A DNA stretch of 58,398 nt, taken from positions 1 through 58,398 of the forward strand of contig JAGFZX010000019.1 of NCBI GenBank assembly GCA_017889585.1. The letters are read 5' to 3'. This document shows positions 25,896-35,281 of this stretch, piece after piece. Below the pieces are notes generated by a model, which saw nothing but the letters and a program-made list of their open reading frames with translations, was not told where the DNA came from and made no database searches. A program made the translations under genes and the position numbers. This DNA is from Bacillota bacterium. Its GTDB lineage: Bacteria > Bacillota > Negativicutes > DSM-13327. Each line of letters starts with the position of its first letter. Within the stretch, counting starts at the first letter, position 1.

Positions 25896-27415
25896 TATTT
25901 TGCCCCCATCATTTGATAGATGAGCTCCATATTCAGGCTATTTCTAACCGTATCTGCTAATCGATTGTAGCTATTTTGCTTACGAGTGCAGGTATCATTG
26001 ATGACGTCAATGGTCCCTAGCCCCTTAGCCGCTCTTAAAGCGTTAAGCAAGCTACGGCGATACATGTCATTATCAAAAATGCCGTGAATATATGTACCCA
26101 TGATCTGTCCATTAGTACTTACTACACCATCAGACCAGTCAGTCGTTTGGCCAGAACGGCTCGTAATCGTAAAGGCATGGTTAACAGGGCTGAGGAACTC
26201 TGTACGCCCCATGTGGATTTCATAACCAGTCAGCTGATCACAAGTAATATCGAGTCCTAAGAACCCATTTTGACTGCACTTAGCAGTGACTTGATGCGTC
26301 ACTTTACCAGCAGCAAAAGTAGTTGTGATATCTAGGAGGCCAATACCTGCAATGCTATTTAGCTCAGATTCTGTATGTTCTGGATCATATATTTGTTTAC
26401 CTAGCATTTGATAACCGCCGCAAATGCCGATGAGAGGAGTACCCGAATTTACTAACTTAATAATGTCTTGCTCATAGCCTTGCTCACGTAAATATGATAA
26501 ATCTTCAATGGTATTTTTGCTGCCAGGCAATATGATTAAATCAGGTTTGCCAATCCCTTCTCCTGGCCGGATATAACGAACAGTCACATCGACTTCACTA
26601 GCAAGTGTCTCAAAATCCGTAAAATTAGAGATCTTCGGTGTTCTAATGACTGCAATATCAAGTTCCTTTGTGGTGCCGACTTGCTTATCATCAAGAGATA
26701 CCGAATCTTCATCATCAATGCCTAACTGATCAAGATGAGGCACTACGCCGATGACTGGTTTACCAGTTTTAGCTTCTAAAAAGTCTAAGGCTGGTTTTAA
26801 AAGATCTAGATCACCACGGAATTTATTAATGATAATACCTTTAACTAATGCCCGCTCATCAGGTTCTAATAATTCTAAGGTCCCAACAACTGAGGCTAAG
26901 GCACCCCCACGATCAATATCGGCAATCAAGAGTACTGGGGCTGAGAGCATCTTGGCAATGCGCATATTAACAATATCATTGGCTTTCAAATTTACTTCAG
27001 CGGGACTGCCTGCTCCTTCAATGACAATGGTATCAAATTCTGCTCCCAATTTTTCTAAACATTCTTTGATAACTCCCAATGCCTTGAGGCTATAGCCAGT
27101 ATGATATTCTTTCGCCGACATATTGCCAACAGGTTTACCCATCAAAATAACTTGGGAAGAAGAATTGCCGGTAGGTTTTAAGAGGACTGGATTCATTTCT
27201 ACGAATGGTTCAAGACCAGCCGCTTCTGCTTGGGCTACTTGGGCTCTCCCCATTTCCCCGCCTGTTTTTGTTACATATGAATTAAGGGCCATATTTTGTG
27301 CTTTAAAAGGTACTACCTTGAGTCCATCTTGCAAAAAAATACGACATAACGCTGTAGTAAGGATGCTTTTTCCTACATGTGAACTTGTTCCTTGCAACAT
27401 GATTGTATTAGCCAT
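25895..27415 (-). CDS. cobQ: Cobyric acid synthase (glutamine-hydrolysing)
   Basis: A 506-residue amidotransferase that amidates four peripheral carboxylates of adenosylcobyrinate diamide. The N-terminal dethiobiotin-synthetase-like ATP domain begins IMLQGTSSHVGKSILTTALC. The C-terminal type-I glutaminase has the nucleophile Cys in LIGICGGYQMLG and a His in GTYIHGIFDN. The start at 27415 has AAGGAGG six bases upstream. It overlaps the end of cobU by 8 bases. Confidence 0.96.
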   Translation of the reverse strand: MANTIMLQGTSSHVGKSILTTALCRIFLQDGLKVVPFKAQNMALNSYVTKTGGEMGRAQVAQAEAAGLEPFVEMNPVLLKPTGNSSSQVILMGKPVGNMSAKEYHTGYSLKALGVIKECLEKLGAEFDTIVIEGAGSPAEVNLKANDIVNMRIAKMLSAPVLLIADIDRGGALASVVGTLELLEPDERALVKGIIINKFRGDLDLLKPALDFLEAKTGKPVIGVVPHLDQLGIDDEDSVSLDDKQVGTTKELDIAVIRTPKISNFTDFETLASEVDVTVRYIRPGEGIGKPDLIILPGSKNTIEDLSYLREQGYEQDIIKLVNSGTPLIGICGGYQMLGKQIYDPEHTESELNSIAGIGLLDITTTFAAGKVTHQVTAKCSQNGFLGLDITCDQLTGYEIHMGRTEFLSPVNHAFTITSRSGQTTDWSDGVVSTNGQIMGTYIHGIFDNDMYRRSLLNALRAAKGLGTIDVINDTCTRKQNSYNRLADTVRNSLNMELIYQMMGAK

Positions 27416-27989
27416 GGATTGCCTCCTTATTGACATTGATTGCTATTTTCTTAATCTCGACAGCTAAACCGCTGATGACTAAATAAACTTCATCTGCATA
27501 AGCAGCTACTTTTTGATTGACCATACCCGCGATATCCCGATACTGGCGAGCCAAAGCATTATCAGGTACAATCCCCATGCCCACTTCATTTGTAACAAAG
27601 AGTACTGTGGCTTCACTGGCCCGAGCACTCGCGAGCAATTTATCAATTTCTTTCATAATATATTGGTATGTTTCTTCGGGCTGATTCGGCGTATTAGGAG
27701 ATAATAATAAATTGCTGGTATACAAGGTTAGACAGTCAAATAAAATAATCGTAGCCTCTTTTGCGGCTAGTTCTACTGCTTGATGAGCATCATAAGGTGC
27801 TTCAAAGGTTTGCCAGTTATCTGCTCGCCGCTGTCGATGCAGTGCTACTCGGGACTCCATTTCCTGGTCATAAATTTGCGCGGTGGCAATATATGCCATA
27901 TGCCCTCCTTGGGCTATGGCATATTGTTCAGCAAATAAACTTTTGCCACTGCGAGCGCCGCCTGTTACTAAAATGATCTTTCCGCTCAT
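27408..27989 (-). CDS. cobU: Adenosylcobinamide kinase/guanylyltransferase
   Basis: A 193-residue bifunctional enzyme that phosphorylates adenosylcobinamide and transfers GMP to it. The P-loop is GGARSGKS at the N-terminus. The guanylylated His region is SRVALHRQRRADNW, and TNEVGMGIVPDNALARQYRD is characteristic. It starts at an ATG with GGGAG upstream, after a 150-base gap that carries a palindromic repeat. Confidence 0.95.
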   Translation of the reverse strand: MSGKIILVTGGARSGKSLFAEQYAIAQGGHMAYIATAQIYDQEMESRVALHRQRRADNWQTFEAPYDAHQAVELAAKEATIILFDCLTLYTSNLLLSPNTPNQPEETYQYIMKEIDKLLASARASEATVLFVTNEVGMGIVPDNALARQYRDIAGMVNQKVAAYADEVYLVISGLAVEIKKIAINVNKEAIHG

Positions 27990-28056
27990 AGCTATCGATC
28001 TCCCTATATGGTACTTATTATTACTCTTATAGTCCTATAATGTATAAGTTTTGGAC

Positions 28057-28130
28057 TATCATTACGACGAGGTACGAGGAAGCAATCCCCTACTTGATCA
28101 GCGATTGCTTCACTACATTCGCAATGACAG
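28057..28130. repeat. Palindromic dispersed repeat, copy 1
   Basis: About 74 bases with an outer inverted repeat (ATCATTACGACGAGG against a CGCAATGAC end) and an inner one (GAAGCAATC against GATTGCTTC). The same unit occurs at 39941-40013 and 41622-41694. It lies between cbiA and cobU inside the cob transcript, where it could fold into a cruciform or RNA hairpin. Confidence 0.85.
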
Positions 28131-28141
28131 AAAAGGATACG

Positions 28142-29527
28142 TTAGGATTTTCCTTGTTTAATTTGAATACATTTGTTAATGAACCGACCTGCTGCTTGTT
28201 CATGACCGGCAAAATGCATGTGTAAGTAAGAGGCTAGTATATTGCCATGAGCATACCCACCCGGATAAATAGCCCCTGTACGTACTTTTTTAAATTCAAA
28301 GGCCCAGGGAAATGGTTCAAAACTATCATCATTATTCATGAGGGAAAAATGGAATTCATGGCCCCGCAAGTTATCACCAACTGCACATAGTACATTTTCC
28401 GTAAGGGCTGTTGCTTCCACATAACCCACGGTTTGCAGTTTGGATTGCATACTGCAGGTGGTTGGAATGGCGCCTACCATATCATACTGCTTTCCGTCAA
28501 AATCGATAATTTTTTGGGTAAGATACATAAAACCGCCACACTCAGCATAAACTGGTATGTTAGCCAGGCAGGCATCGGCGATAGACTGACGCATACTCAC
28601 ATTACTGGCAAGCTGGCTAACAAACATTTCAGGAAAACCACCACCAAATAACAAGCCGTCGACGTTAGGCAAATGAGTATCATTTAAAGGGCTAAAGGGT
28701 ATTATTTCTGCTCCCATAGTTTTTAATACTTCAAGGCTTTCTGGATAATAAAAGGAAAAGGCTTCATCTTGGGCTACACCGATACGCACTGTTCGTGATG
28801 ACTGGACAGCAGCCTTCTGATTCTCTATCATCGCAGATAATTCAGGGGCGCTGTTGGCGATGCTAATGATTTTTGTCACATCTACTTGCTCAGAAATTTG
28901 TTCACATAACTCAGCAATAATATCTTGTGCATGATGTTCAGTCACTGGAGTGAGGCCAAGATGTCTTTCTGGCATACTGATAGCTTCATTGCGATAAATA
29001 CAGCCCAGGACCGGAATACCGATACGTTCTAAGGCCTCGGTAACCATCTTTTGATGAGCTTTAGAGCCTAGCCTATTAATGATGACTCCTACCAGATTAA
29101 CTTCCTGGTCATACATTTTATAGCCTAAGGCAATGGCTGCTGCACTTTCGCCCATAGATTTAGCATCAATCACCAGTATCACTGGCGCTTTGAGCATTTT
29201 GGCAATGGCTGCTGTGCTGCTGACGCCTTGGCGACCGCCATCATAGAGGCCCATTACACCTTCCACAATCACGATATCATTACCAATCGCTGTTTTGGCA
29301 AAAATGGGGACTACCTTATCAGTCGGTACTAGCCATGTATCTAAATTATGAGCGACCTTACCACTCGCTAGCTGATGATAGCCGGGATCAATATAATCTG
29401 GCCCGACCTTATAGGATTGGACAGTAAGGCCTTGCTGTTTCAGTGCAGCCAATAACCCTGTCACAATCGTCGTTTTGCCGATGCCGCTTTGAGTACCAGC
29501 AATAATAATCCTTGGTATATTTGCCAT
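28142..29527 (-). CDS. cbiA: Cobyrinate a,c-diamide synthase
   Basis: A 461-residue glutamine amidotransferase that amidates the a and c carboxylates of (cobalt-containing) cobyrinate. The N-terminal ATP domain has GTQSGIGKTTIVTGLLAAL, and the C-terminal glutaminase has the nucleophile in PVYAECGGFMYL and a His in SYLHMHFAGH. GGCGGTG stands just before the ATG. It follows cobO closely (15 bases). Confidence 0.95.
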   Translation of the reverse strand: MANIPRIIIAGTQSGIGKTTIVTGLLAALKQQGLTVQSYKVGPDYIDPGYHQLASGKVAHNLDTWLVPTDKVVPIFAKTAIGNDIVIVEGVMGLYDGGRQGVSSTAAIAKMLKAPVILVIDAKSMGESAAAIALGYKMYDQEVNLVGVIINRLGSKAHQKMVTEALERIGIPVLGCIYRNEAISMPERHLGLTPVTEHHAQDIIAELCEQISEQVDVTKIISIANSAPELSAMIENQKAAVQSSRTVRIGVAQDEAFSFYYPESLEVLKTMGAEIIPFSPLNDTHLPNVDGLLFGGGFPEMFVSQLASNVSMRQSIADACLANIPVYAECGGFMYLTQKIIDFDGKQYDMVGAIPTTCSMQSKLQTVGYVEATALTENVLCAVGDNLRGHEFHFSLMNNDDSFEPFPWAFEFKKVRTGAIYPGGYAHGNILASYLHMHFAGHEQAAGRFINKCIQIKQGKS

Positions 29528-29542
29528 AATTCACCGCCGTAT

Positions 29543-30130
29543 TTAATACTCTGTACCTCGTCTGGCATCAATACCTTCCTTCATAGGATGCTTAATAGCC
29601 CGACAAAAGGTCGCTTGATCTGCAATTGCCATTATTTCATCAGGCATGTTGCGCCCTGTTAATACAATGTCAATATGGTCTGGTCTGCTTGTGAGTAAGT
29701 CTAAGACCGCTTGTTTGCTAATTAACTGGTGTTTGATAGCGTGACTAACTTCATCCATGATTAATAGATCAATTCTGCCAGTCGCTAATACTTCAGCGGC
29801 AAAAGCTAAGGCCTTGGGGGCAAATTGATTGCTCTCTTTCCGATTCTCACGAAAACACACTCCACATTTAGTGCATAATAATTCCCCAGATTTAATTTGG
29901 GCGGCAATCGGACAACCATAGCCAAATTGTTTGATTGTCAGATAGGGTTCTAAATAAGAGGTAGCAAACAGCTCACCTGTATAGCCGCCTCCTTTTAAAA
30001 ATTGAACAATCATCACCTGCTGCTTATTGACTGCTGCGGCAACAGCTAGCCCTAAGGCTGCAGTAGTTTTTCCTTTGCCATCACCAGTAAATATCATAAT
30101 TTTTCCTTGGAACTTATTCACATTTATCAC
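29543..30130 (-). CDS. cobO: Corrinoid adenosyltransferase, CobO/BtuR type, with Cys motif
   Basis: A 195-residue P-loop enzyme (TGDGKGKTTAALG) that transfers the 5'-deoxyadenosyl group of ATP to reduced corrinoid. DEVSHAI holds the Walker B acid. Unlike the common enterobacterial enzyme, residues 73-92 carry C73, C86, C89 and C92 (GCPI, then CTKCGVCF), a possible metal or iron-sulfur site. Translation starts at a GTG overlapping the cbiC stop. The enzyme family is secure; a role for the Cys cluster, perhaps redox sensing or Co reduction, is speculation. Confidence 0.92.
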   Translation of the reverse strand: MINVNKFQGKIMIFTGDGKGKTTAALGLAVAAAVNKQQVMIVQFLKGGGYTGELFATSYLEPYLTIKQFGYGCPIAAQIKSGELLCTKCGVCFRENRKESNQFAPKALAFAAEVLATGRIDLLIMDEVSHAIKHQLISKQAVLDLLTSRPDHIDIVLTGRNMPDEIMAIADQATFCRAIKHPMKEGIDARRGTEY

Positions 30131-30756
30131 CGTTTATGCATATACAGCAGTGCATTAGTGGTGGCAGCAGCAATGGGACTGCCACCTTTGTTGCCCCGAA
30201 CTGTTATGTAAGGTACAGGCGAAGTTTCAGCTAAAAAATCCTTGGATTCCGCAGCACCAACAAAACCTACAGGCACTCCAATAATCAGAGCTGGACGGAT
30301 ATTTGTTTCTTTCATCATGTTTAGTACTTCAAACAAAGCTGTTGGAGCATTGCCAATGGCAACAATGGAACCATGTAGTTTTTCGCCAAAGGTACGCATA
30401 GCCACCATTGATCGAGTAATACCAAGTTCTTTAGCCCTTTCAGCAACTTGCCCATCACCAATTAGACAATGTACAGTACCGCCATTTTCAGCCAAACGAG
30501 TTTTATTAATACCGGTTCGCACCATTTCTACATCACAAAAAATATCACAACCAGCGGCCAATGCTCTACAGCCTGCTTGTATAGCCTCAGGGTGAATTTC
30601 AATGACTTTAGAATACTCAGGATCGCCGGCAGCATGAATAATTCTTGAAAATACTTTTACAGCTTCAGGTGATAAATTCAAATCTGCTAAATAAGGAGCA
30701 ATAATCTCCATACTACGTTCTTCAATGGCCATGGGTGCAGTTATATATTTCATCAT
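30127..30756 (-). CDS. cbiC: Precorrin-8X/cobalt-precorrin-8 methylmutase
   Basis: A 209-residue CbiC/CobH enzyme that moves the C11 methyl to C12, giving cobyrinate. Family signatures are SRIIHAAGDPEY with the catalytic His, CDVEMVRTGI, and GNAPTALFEVL and PVGFVGAAESK in the second half. It overlaps both neighbours by 4 bases, the usual tight cob operon coupling. Confidence 0.96.
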   Translation of the reverse strand: MMKYITAPMAIEERSMEIIAPYLADLNLSPEAVKVFSRIIHAAGDPEYSKVIEIHPEAIQAGCRALAAGCDIFCDVEMVRTGINKTRLAENGGTVHCLIGDGQVAERAKELGITRSMVAMRTFGEKLHGSIVAIGNAPTALFEVLNMMKETNIRPALIIGVPVGFVGAAESKDFLAETSPVPYITVRGNKGGSPIAAATTNALLYMHKR

Positions 30757-31514
30757 TGAACCTCCTTAATAAATTGTATTACATCTTCAATCCCATAGAC
30801 AATTTTCTTATATCCAATGGTCGGTCGATCAATGACGACAAGGGGTATTCCAAGTGCCATGGCAGCTGTTATTTTCGTATCACTACCACCCACTTGCCCA
30901 CTGTTTTTAGTGACAATCACTTCAGCCTGGTATTCCTTAAATAAGGCCATATTCAGTTCATGGGAGAAGGGCCCTTGGATGGCTACAATATCTTTAGGTG
31001 AAAAACCAAGATCAATACACTCTGTTAACACACTAGGTTCAGGTAGCACCCGCGCAATGATGCGATGATGCTTCAGGCAGGCTGCAGCCTTAAATAATTT
31101 CAGATGGCGGCTGCCAGTCGTCAGAAAAATATTTTTTCCTAAGGATGCTGCTTTTTCGATTGCTTGCTGATAATCATTAACCACATATAAGCCTTCAAAT
31201 ACTGGTATGGCAGCAGTAGGACGCTCATAACGAATATAGCCAATACCTGTTTTCTCACAAGCCAGCATCCCATTTTGAGAAACATTTATGGCGTAGGGAT
31301 GACTTGCATCCACCATCATCTCAATCTTATTAAGCGTTATGAGTCTTACAAATCCATTTTCATCCAAAGGACCTGTATGTACGCGAACATTTTCAAGCTG
31401 AATTAATTCTCCCCCATAATGGCTAAATGCTGAGGCCATTACCTGATACCCGGCTTGTGCTAATAAGGCGATTAAATCTCTCCCGTCTTTCGTCCCAGCC
31501 AGTACTAAAATCAT
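30753..31514 (-). CDS. cbiJ: Precorrin-6A/cobalt-precorrin-6A reductase
   Basis: A 253-residue CbiJ/CobK reductase that uses a nicotinamide cofactor to reduce the macrocycle. It begins MILVLAGTKDGRDLIALL, and carries DASHPYAINVSQN, LTTGSRHL, GPFSHELN and TKNSGQVGGSDTKI, which are typical. A 4-base overlap with cbiH at its start and with cbiC at its end indicates translational coupling. Confidence 0.95.
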   Translation of the reverse strand: MILVLAGTKDGRDLIALLAQAGYQVMASAFSHYGGELIQLENVRVHTGPLDENGFVRLITLNKIEMMVDASHPYAINVSQNGMLACEKTGIGYIRYERPTAAIPVFEGLYVVNDYQQAIEKAASLGKNIFLTTGSRHLKLFKAAACLKHHRIIARVLPEPSVLTECIDLGFSPKDIVAIQGPFSHELNMALFKEYQAEVIVTKNSGQVGGSDTKITAAMALGIPLVVIDRPTIGYKKIVYGIEDVIQFIKEVQ

Positions 31515-32335
31515 ACTTTATAACCACGAGGGGTAATCATCCGCCCTTCTTGGATATAAGTTTGACTATTACCAATAATAACCAAGGAAAACATATCAAT
31601 AAATTCATTGGTAAATTCATTCAGGTTAGAGAGTGTCATATTTTCCCCTTCCCGTGTGGCCTGATGCACGATACCAACTGGAGTTGAAGCCGAGCGATGT
31701 TTTAAGGCGATTTCTCGTACTTCTTCAATTTGACTGGTGCGACGCTTGCTCTTAGGATTATATAACGCAATGACAAAATCACCGGCAGCTGCCATCTCCA
31801 CTCGTTTCCGAATGACATCCCAAGGGGTTAAAAGATCACTTAGACTAATAACCGCAAAGTCATGCATTAAAGGTGCGCCTAAAATAGCGGCCGATGCGCC
31901 TACAGCGCTAATCCCTGGAATGATATTGACTTCAGGACGAATCTCTGCTGGATATTTCATGGCGAGTTCCAATACCAGACCAGCCATACCATAGACCCCA
32001 GGATCACCACTGGAAATGACAGCGACTTTTTTTCCTGCCAGTGCCTCTTCCACTGCTTTTTGACAACGCTCAACTTCTTGCATCATAGCTGTGCCAATGA
32101 CTGGTTTATCTGTTAATAAGTCAGCGACCAGTTCAATATAAGTATTATAACCGACAACAACATCAGCATTTTCAATACTTTCTCTCGCCCGAGGGGTCAT
32201 ATCGATTAAACTACCTGGTCCTATTCCAATAACTGCGATTTGACCGGGGCAATGGCCACCGTTACATTCTTGTACTTTGTTTTGGGAAGAAGAAGTTTGT
32301 TCGTCTGCCCCGCTAAGATTGCTGCTGCTGCACAT
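31511..32335 (-). CDS. cbiH: Precorrin-3B/cobalt-factor III C17-methyltransferase
   Basis: A 274-residue SAM-dependent methyltransferase that contracts the ring and methylates C17. The core starts at about residue 32 (IAVIGIGPGSLIDMTPRARE), with SSGDPGVYGMAG and PGISAVGASAA. Before it is a 31-residue Ser/Cys-rich extension (C2, C24 and C29). It is encoded entirely within the 3' end of cbiG in another frame (115-base overlap). The ATG at 32335 has an ideal AGGAG 10 bases upstream, and no alternative start exists near the core, so the extension is probably real. CbiH from other organisms starts close to the core or carries Fe-S extensions at the C-terminus. Confidence 0.93.
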   Translation of the reverse strand: MCSSSNLSGADEQTSSSQNKVQECNGGHCPGQIAVIGIGPGSLIDMTPRARESIENADVVVGYNTYIELVADLLTDKPVIGTAMMQEVERCQKAVEEALAGKKVAVISSGDPGVYGMAGLVLELAMKYPAEIRPEVNIIPGISAVGASAAILGAPLMHDFAVISLSDLLTPWDVIRKRVEMAAAGDFVIALYNPKSKRRTSQIEEVREIALKHRSASTPVGIVHQATREGENMTLSNLNEFTNEFIDMFSLVIIGNSQTYIQEGRMITPRGYKV

Positions 32336-33297
32336 ATATTTCCCACTCCTATCTGTTTTTGTACGAAACTTGATACCTCAAGTTGATATTTGTCAATACA
32401 TTCTTGCAACTCTTCATTTATAAAAAATTTACTTGGTACAGCCAATTGCTGAATGAAAGCCAGTAGACCTGCTTCATCCTGTTTTACGATGGTACTACCA
32501 ACTACAGTAATACTATTAATGCTATGGCCAATGGTATGACAAGCTTCAGTCACTGCCGCTCGAATTTCAGTGCTAGTTGTACCTCGTCTGCAACCTATGC
32601 CAACAGCAAGTGCCATTGGCCTTAAATAGAGATGAGGTTTATGCACCGTCAGTACTTGGTCGGTAATCAGAACTGCCCCATCATAGACGAGGTCGGCTAG
32701 TTGGTCTAGATCTTGTAATAAGACGCCGAGTTTTTCTGCTGCCCTTGAATAAAGCTCTTGATTTGGTAGTGTTTTATCAATAAAAAACTTTACCTGCTCC
32801 CCATTCGCAATGCAAGCATTCATATGTTTGAGTTCTGCAAAAGGCTGGATTGTTCGATTTAGTTTTACGGCTAACACATCAACTGCTGGTTTTTTCCCAA
32901 CATCGGTGGCTGTCGTAATCACTGGCTCAGCCCCGATAGTTTGGCCAATGAGCTCCGTCAATTCATTGGCTCCGCCAATATGCCCTGATAATAAACTAAT
33001 AGCATACTGTCCCTGTTCATCCATAACCACGATGGCGGGATCAATCCGTTTATCTTGGATATAAGGAGCAATCACTCTGACTACAATCCCTGTCGCCATG
33101 ATAAATATAAGTCCCTCATACCGAGGAAAAATATCAGCAATCAGCGTACTCAGTAGTTTATAGGAAGTGGCACAGAGGGGGTTACGTCCATGTTTAGCAA
33201 AAATGTCTACTTGGTTACCATGATCACTTAACTTATCTGCCAGACGCGTGCCCAATAGTGCTCCACTATTCGTTACTGAAATAACGGCTAGTTTCAT
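32221..33297 (-). CDS. cbiG: Cobalt-precorrin-5A hydrolase
   Basis: A 358-residue CbiG that opens the delta-lactone and releases acetaldehyde in the anaerobic pathway. It has an N-terminal domain (FPRYEGLIFIMATGIVVRVI, then LLSGHIGGANELT, then TTATDVGKKPAVDVLA) and a C-terminal CobE-like domain (LAVGIGCRRGTTSTEI). The last 115 bases are shared with cbiH in a different frame. The C-terminus (LLLPKTKYKNVTVAIA) is that of normal CbiG proteins, so the overlap is not caused by a frameshift at the end of this gene. Confidence 0.95.
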   Translation of the reverse strand: MKLAVISVTNSGALLGTRLADKLSDHGNQVDIFAKHGRNPLCATSYKLLSTLIADIFPRYEGLIFIMATGIVVRVIAPYIQDKRIDPAIVVMDEQGQYAISLLSGHIGGANELTELIGQTIGAEPVITTATDVGKKPAVDVLAVKLNRTIQPFAELKHMNACIANGEQVKFFIDKTLPNQELYSRAAEKLGVLLQDLDQLADLVYDGAVLITDQVLTVHKPHLYLRPMALAVGIGCRRGTTSTEIRAAVTEACHTIGHSINSITVVGSTIVKQDEAGLLAFIQQLAVPSKFFINEELQECIDKYQLEVSSFVQKQIGVGNICAAAAILAGQTNKLLLPKTKYKNVTVAIAPVKSQLLE

Positions 33298-34049
33298 TTT
33301 GCGTCTCGATACATATGACCAAATTCAGGGGCATATAAGCGGGATAAAGCATATTCACTATCTAAGCAACGACCAACTACAATCATGGCAGTACGATCAA
33401 TCTTCGCATCTGTTACAATTTCCCCAATGGTAGCAATTGTCCCTCTGAATATTTTCTGTTCAGGCCAAGATGCTTTTTGCACAATGGCGACAGGTGTCTC
33501 TGGTGTATAACCACCATCAATGAGCTCGTTCATTACATTATCAATCATATGCACACTCAAAAAGATACACATAGTAGCATTATGACTGGCTAGTAGAGCC
33601 AGCTTTTCTTTTTCAGGTACAGGTGTACGGCCTTCTAGACGGGTGATGATTACAGTTTGGGAAACATCAGGCAAGGTATACTCGCATTTCAATGCCGCTG
33701 CTGTAGCCAAAAATGAGCTCACACCTGGAATGACATCATAACTAATCTTCTTTTTCTCAAGAGCATCCATTTGCTCTTGAATAGCACCATATATACTAGG
33801 GTCTCCAGTATGTAAACGTACGACTTTTTCCCCTTTGGCAACAGCAATCTCCATAGTGGCAATTACTTCGTCTAGAGTCATGGTCGCACTGTTATAAATA
33901 GCAGCTCCTTGTTTAGCCAGAGATAATAAGCCGGGATTAACCAGAGAACCTGCATAAATAATTACATCAGCCTCACCTAGTAACCGCTGCCCTTTCACAG
34001 TAATCAGTTCAACATCTCCTGGACCTGCTCCGACAAAAGATACATCCAT
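33294..34049 (-). CDS. cbiF: Precorrin-4/cobalt-precorrin-4 C11-methyltransferase
   Basis: A 251-residue SAM methyltransferase that methylates C11. Typical elements are VSFVGAGPGDVELITVKGQR, HTGDPSIYGAIQEQMD and PGVSSFLATAAALKCEYTLP, with IIVGR-type residues near the C-terminus. It follows cbiT by 12 bases and overlaps cbiG by 4. Confidence 0.96.
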   Translation of the reverse strand: MDVSFVGAGPGDVELITVKGQRLLGEADVIIYAGSLVNPGLLSLAKQGAAIYNSATMTLDEVIATMEIAVAKGEKVVRLHTGDPSIYGAIQEQMDALEKKKISYDVIPGVSSFLATAAALKCEYTLPDVSQTVIITRLEGRTPVPEKEKLALLASHNATMCIFLSVHMIDNVMNELIDGGYTPETPVAIVQKASWPEQKIFRGTIATIGEIVTDAKIDRTAMIVVGRCLDSEYALSRLYAPEFGHMYRDAK

Positions 34050-34061
34050 AAAAAAATCCTC

Positions 34062-34658
34062 CTAATATTTTTGATTAACGTTTTTCTTAGTACAAGCAAT
34101 AATATAAATCGGATTTAAAGCTTGCAGCATGTTGCTTGTTTTTAGTTGCCTTATGCGCGATATTTGAGCACCAAAAGCCTCAACGTCGTAGTTAGATTTA
34201 GCTTGCATGATATGCAAGGCTTCATAGAGAGTTTCGATAGTAATTGCTGTAATCACTAATCTCCCCTGGACCTTTAAGAGCTTATCACTCTCATGTAAAA
34301 TTTCTGACAAATGACCACCACTACCACCAATAAAAATGACATCAACGGCAGGCAGCCCCTCCAGTGCCAGTGGAGCAGAACCAGAGATTGCTTTAAGGTT
34401 TGATACATTAAATTTAGCAACATTTGCACAAATCAGCTCAATACCTTCAGCATGCCTTTCAATGGCATAGACCCTGCCTTGAGAGGCTTGCAGGGCAGCT
34501 TCGATCGATAAAGATCCTGTACCAGCACCAATATCCACAATAATATCAGTGGCAGCAATTTTGGCTTTCGCCAGAACTAAAATCCGTACTTCCTGCTTGG
34601 TCATGGGAATACCGCCACGAATAAACTCATCATCACTTATGCCTGGAAAATAAATCAT
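34062..34658 (-). CDS. cbiT: Cobalt-precorrin-6B C15-methyltransferase (decarboxylating)
   Basis: A 198-residue Rossmann SAM methyltransferase. The substrate loop begins GGIPMTKQEVR and the SAM motif is VDIGAGTGSLSIEAAL, with VDVIFIGGSGGHL further on. It methylates C15 and decarboxylates C12. The start at 34658 forms ATGA with the cbiE stop and has GGTGGTG upstream; a longer reading exists but lies wholly inside cbiE. Confidence 0.94.
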   Translation of the reverse strand: MIYFPGISDDEFIRGGIPMTKQEVRILVLAKAKIAATDIIVDIGAGTGSLSIEAALQASQGRVYAIERHAEGIELICANVAKFNVSNLKAISGSAPLALEGLPAVDVIFIGGSGGHLSEILHESDKLLKVQGRLVITAITIETLYEALHIMQAKSNYDVEAFGAQISRIRQLKTSNMLQALNPIYIIACTKKNVNQKY

Positions 34659-35281
34659 GCTATCACCACCATTACACAATGAGTAAAACCAGCTAGTTGG
34701 GCAGTTTCACCTAAAGTAAGTTTTTTACTATGCTCATCTTCATAAGATAAAGCTTCACCTAGCCATACTTGGCTGTCAACTGGCCAACCATGATGAATGA
34801 GTACGCGAGCAATATAACTGGGATTGTGTTCATGATCTGTTAAAATACCAAGTTTTTTATGAGGCTTATATTGTAAATCCTCATCACTTGCCTGGCGGCC
34901 ATGCATACTAATCAGTACCGCATCCTGCCAAACCTCAGAAATTCGGGCAAAAGCCAGCTGCATAGAACTAATGCCTGGTATAACAGTCATTTGTGACTGT
35001 GTAAAATTCGCCTTGAGGGCGGCGAGTAAACTATAAAATCCAGGATCGCCAGATACCATGACCACAACATCGCTTTTTGCGAGGGATTCACTAATAAAGG
35101 AGATTACCCCCTTAATATCTTTATCAATGACCTTTGCCCTGACATGGCTAGGAGCAAAGGCATCAAGAGCACGCTGACTGCCAACGAGTGCCTTAGCCTG
35201 GGCAATACTACGGCTCGCTATCGGCAGTATATAGTCAGGGGAACCTGGCCCGATTCCCACTACGATTACCTTATGTTCCAT
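34655..35281 (-). CDS. cbiE: Cobalt-precorrin-7 C5-methyltransferase
   Basis: A 208-residue SAM methyltransferase acting at C5. Family features are VVGIGPGSPDYI, SGDPGFYSLL and PGISSMQLAFARI. CbiE and CbiT are separate here, not fused as in CobL, which is common in anaerobes. The start overlaps cbiD by 16 bases. Confidence 0.95.
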   Translation of the reverse strand: MEHKVIVVGIGPGSPDYILPIASRSIAQAKALVGSQRALDAFAPSHVRAKVIDKDIKGVISFISESLAKSDVVVMVSGDPGFYSLLAALKANFTQSQMTVIPGISSMQLAFARISEVWQDAVLISMHGRQASDEDLQYKPHKKLGILTDHEHNPSYIARVLIHHGWPVDSQVWLGEALSYEDEHSKKLTLGETAQLAGFTHCVMVVIA

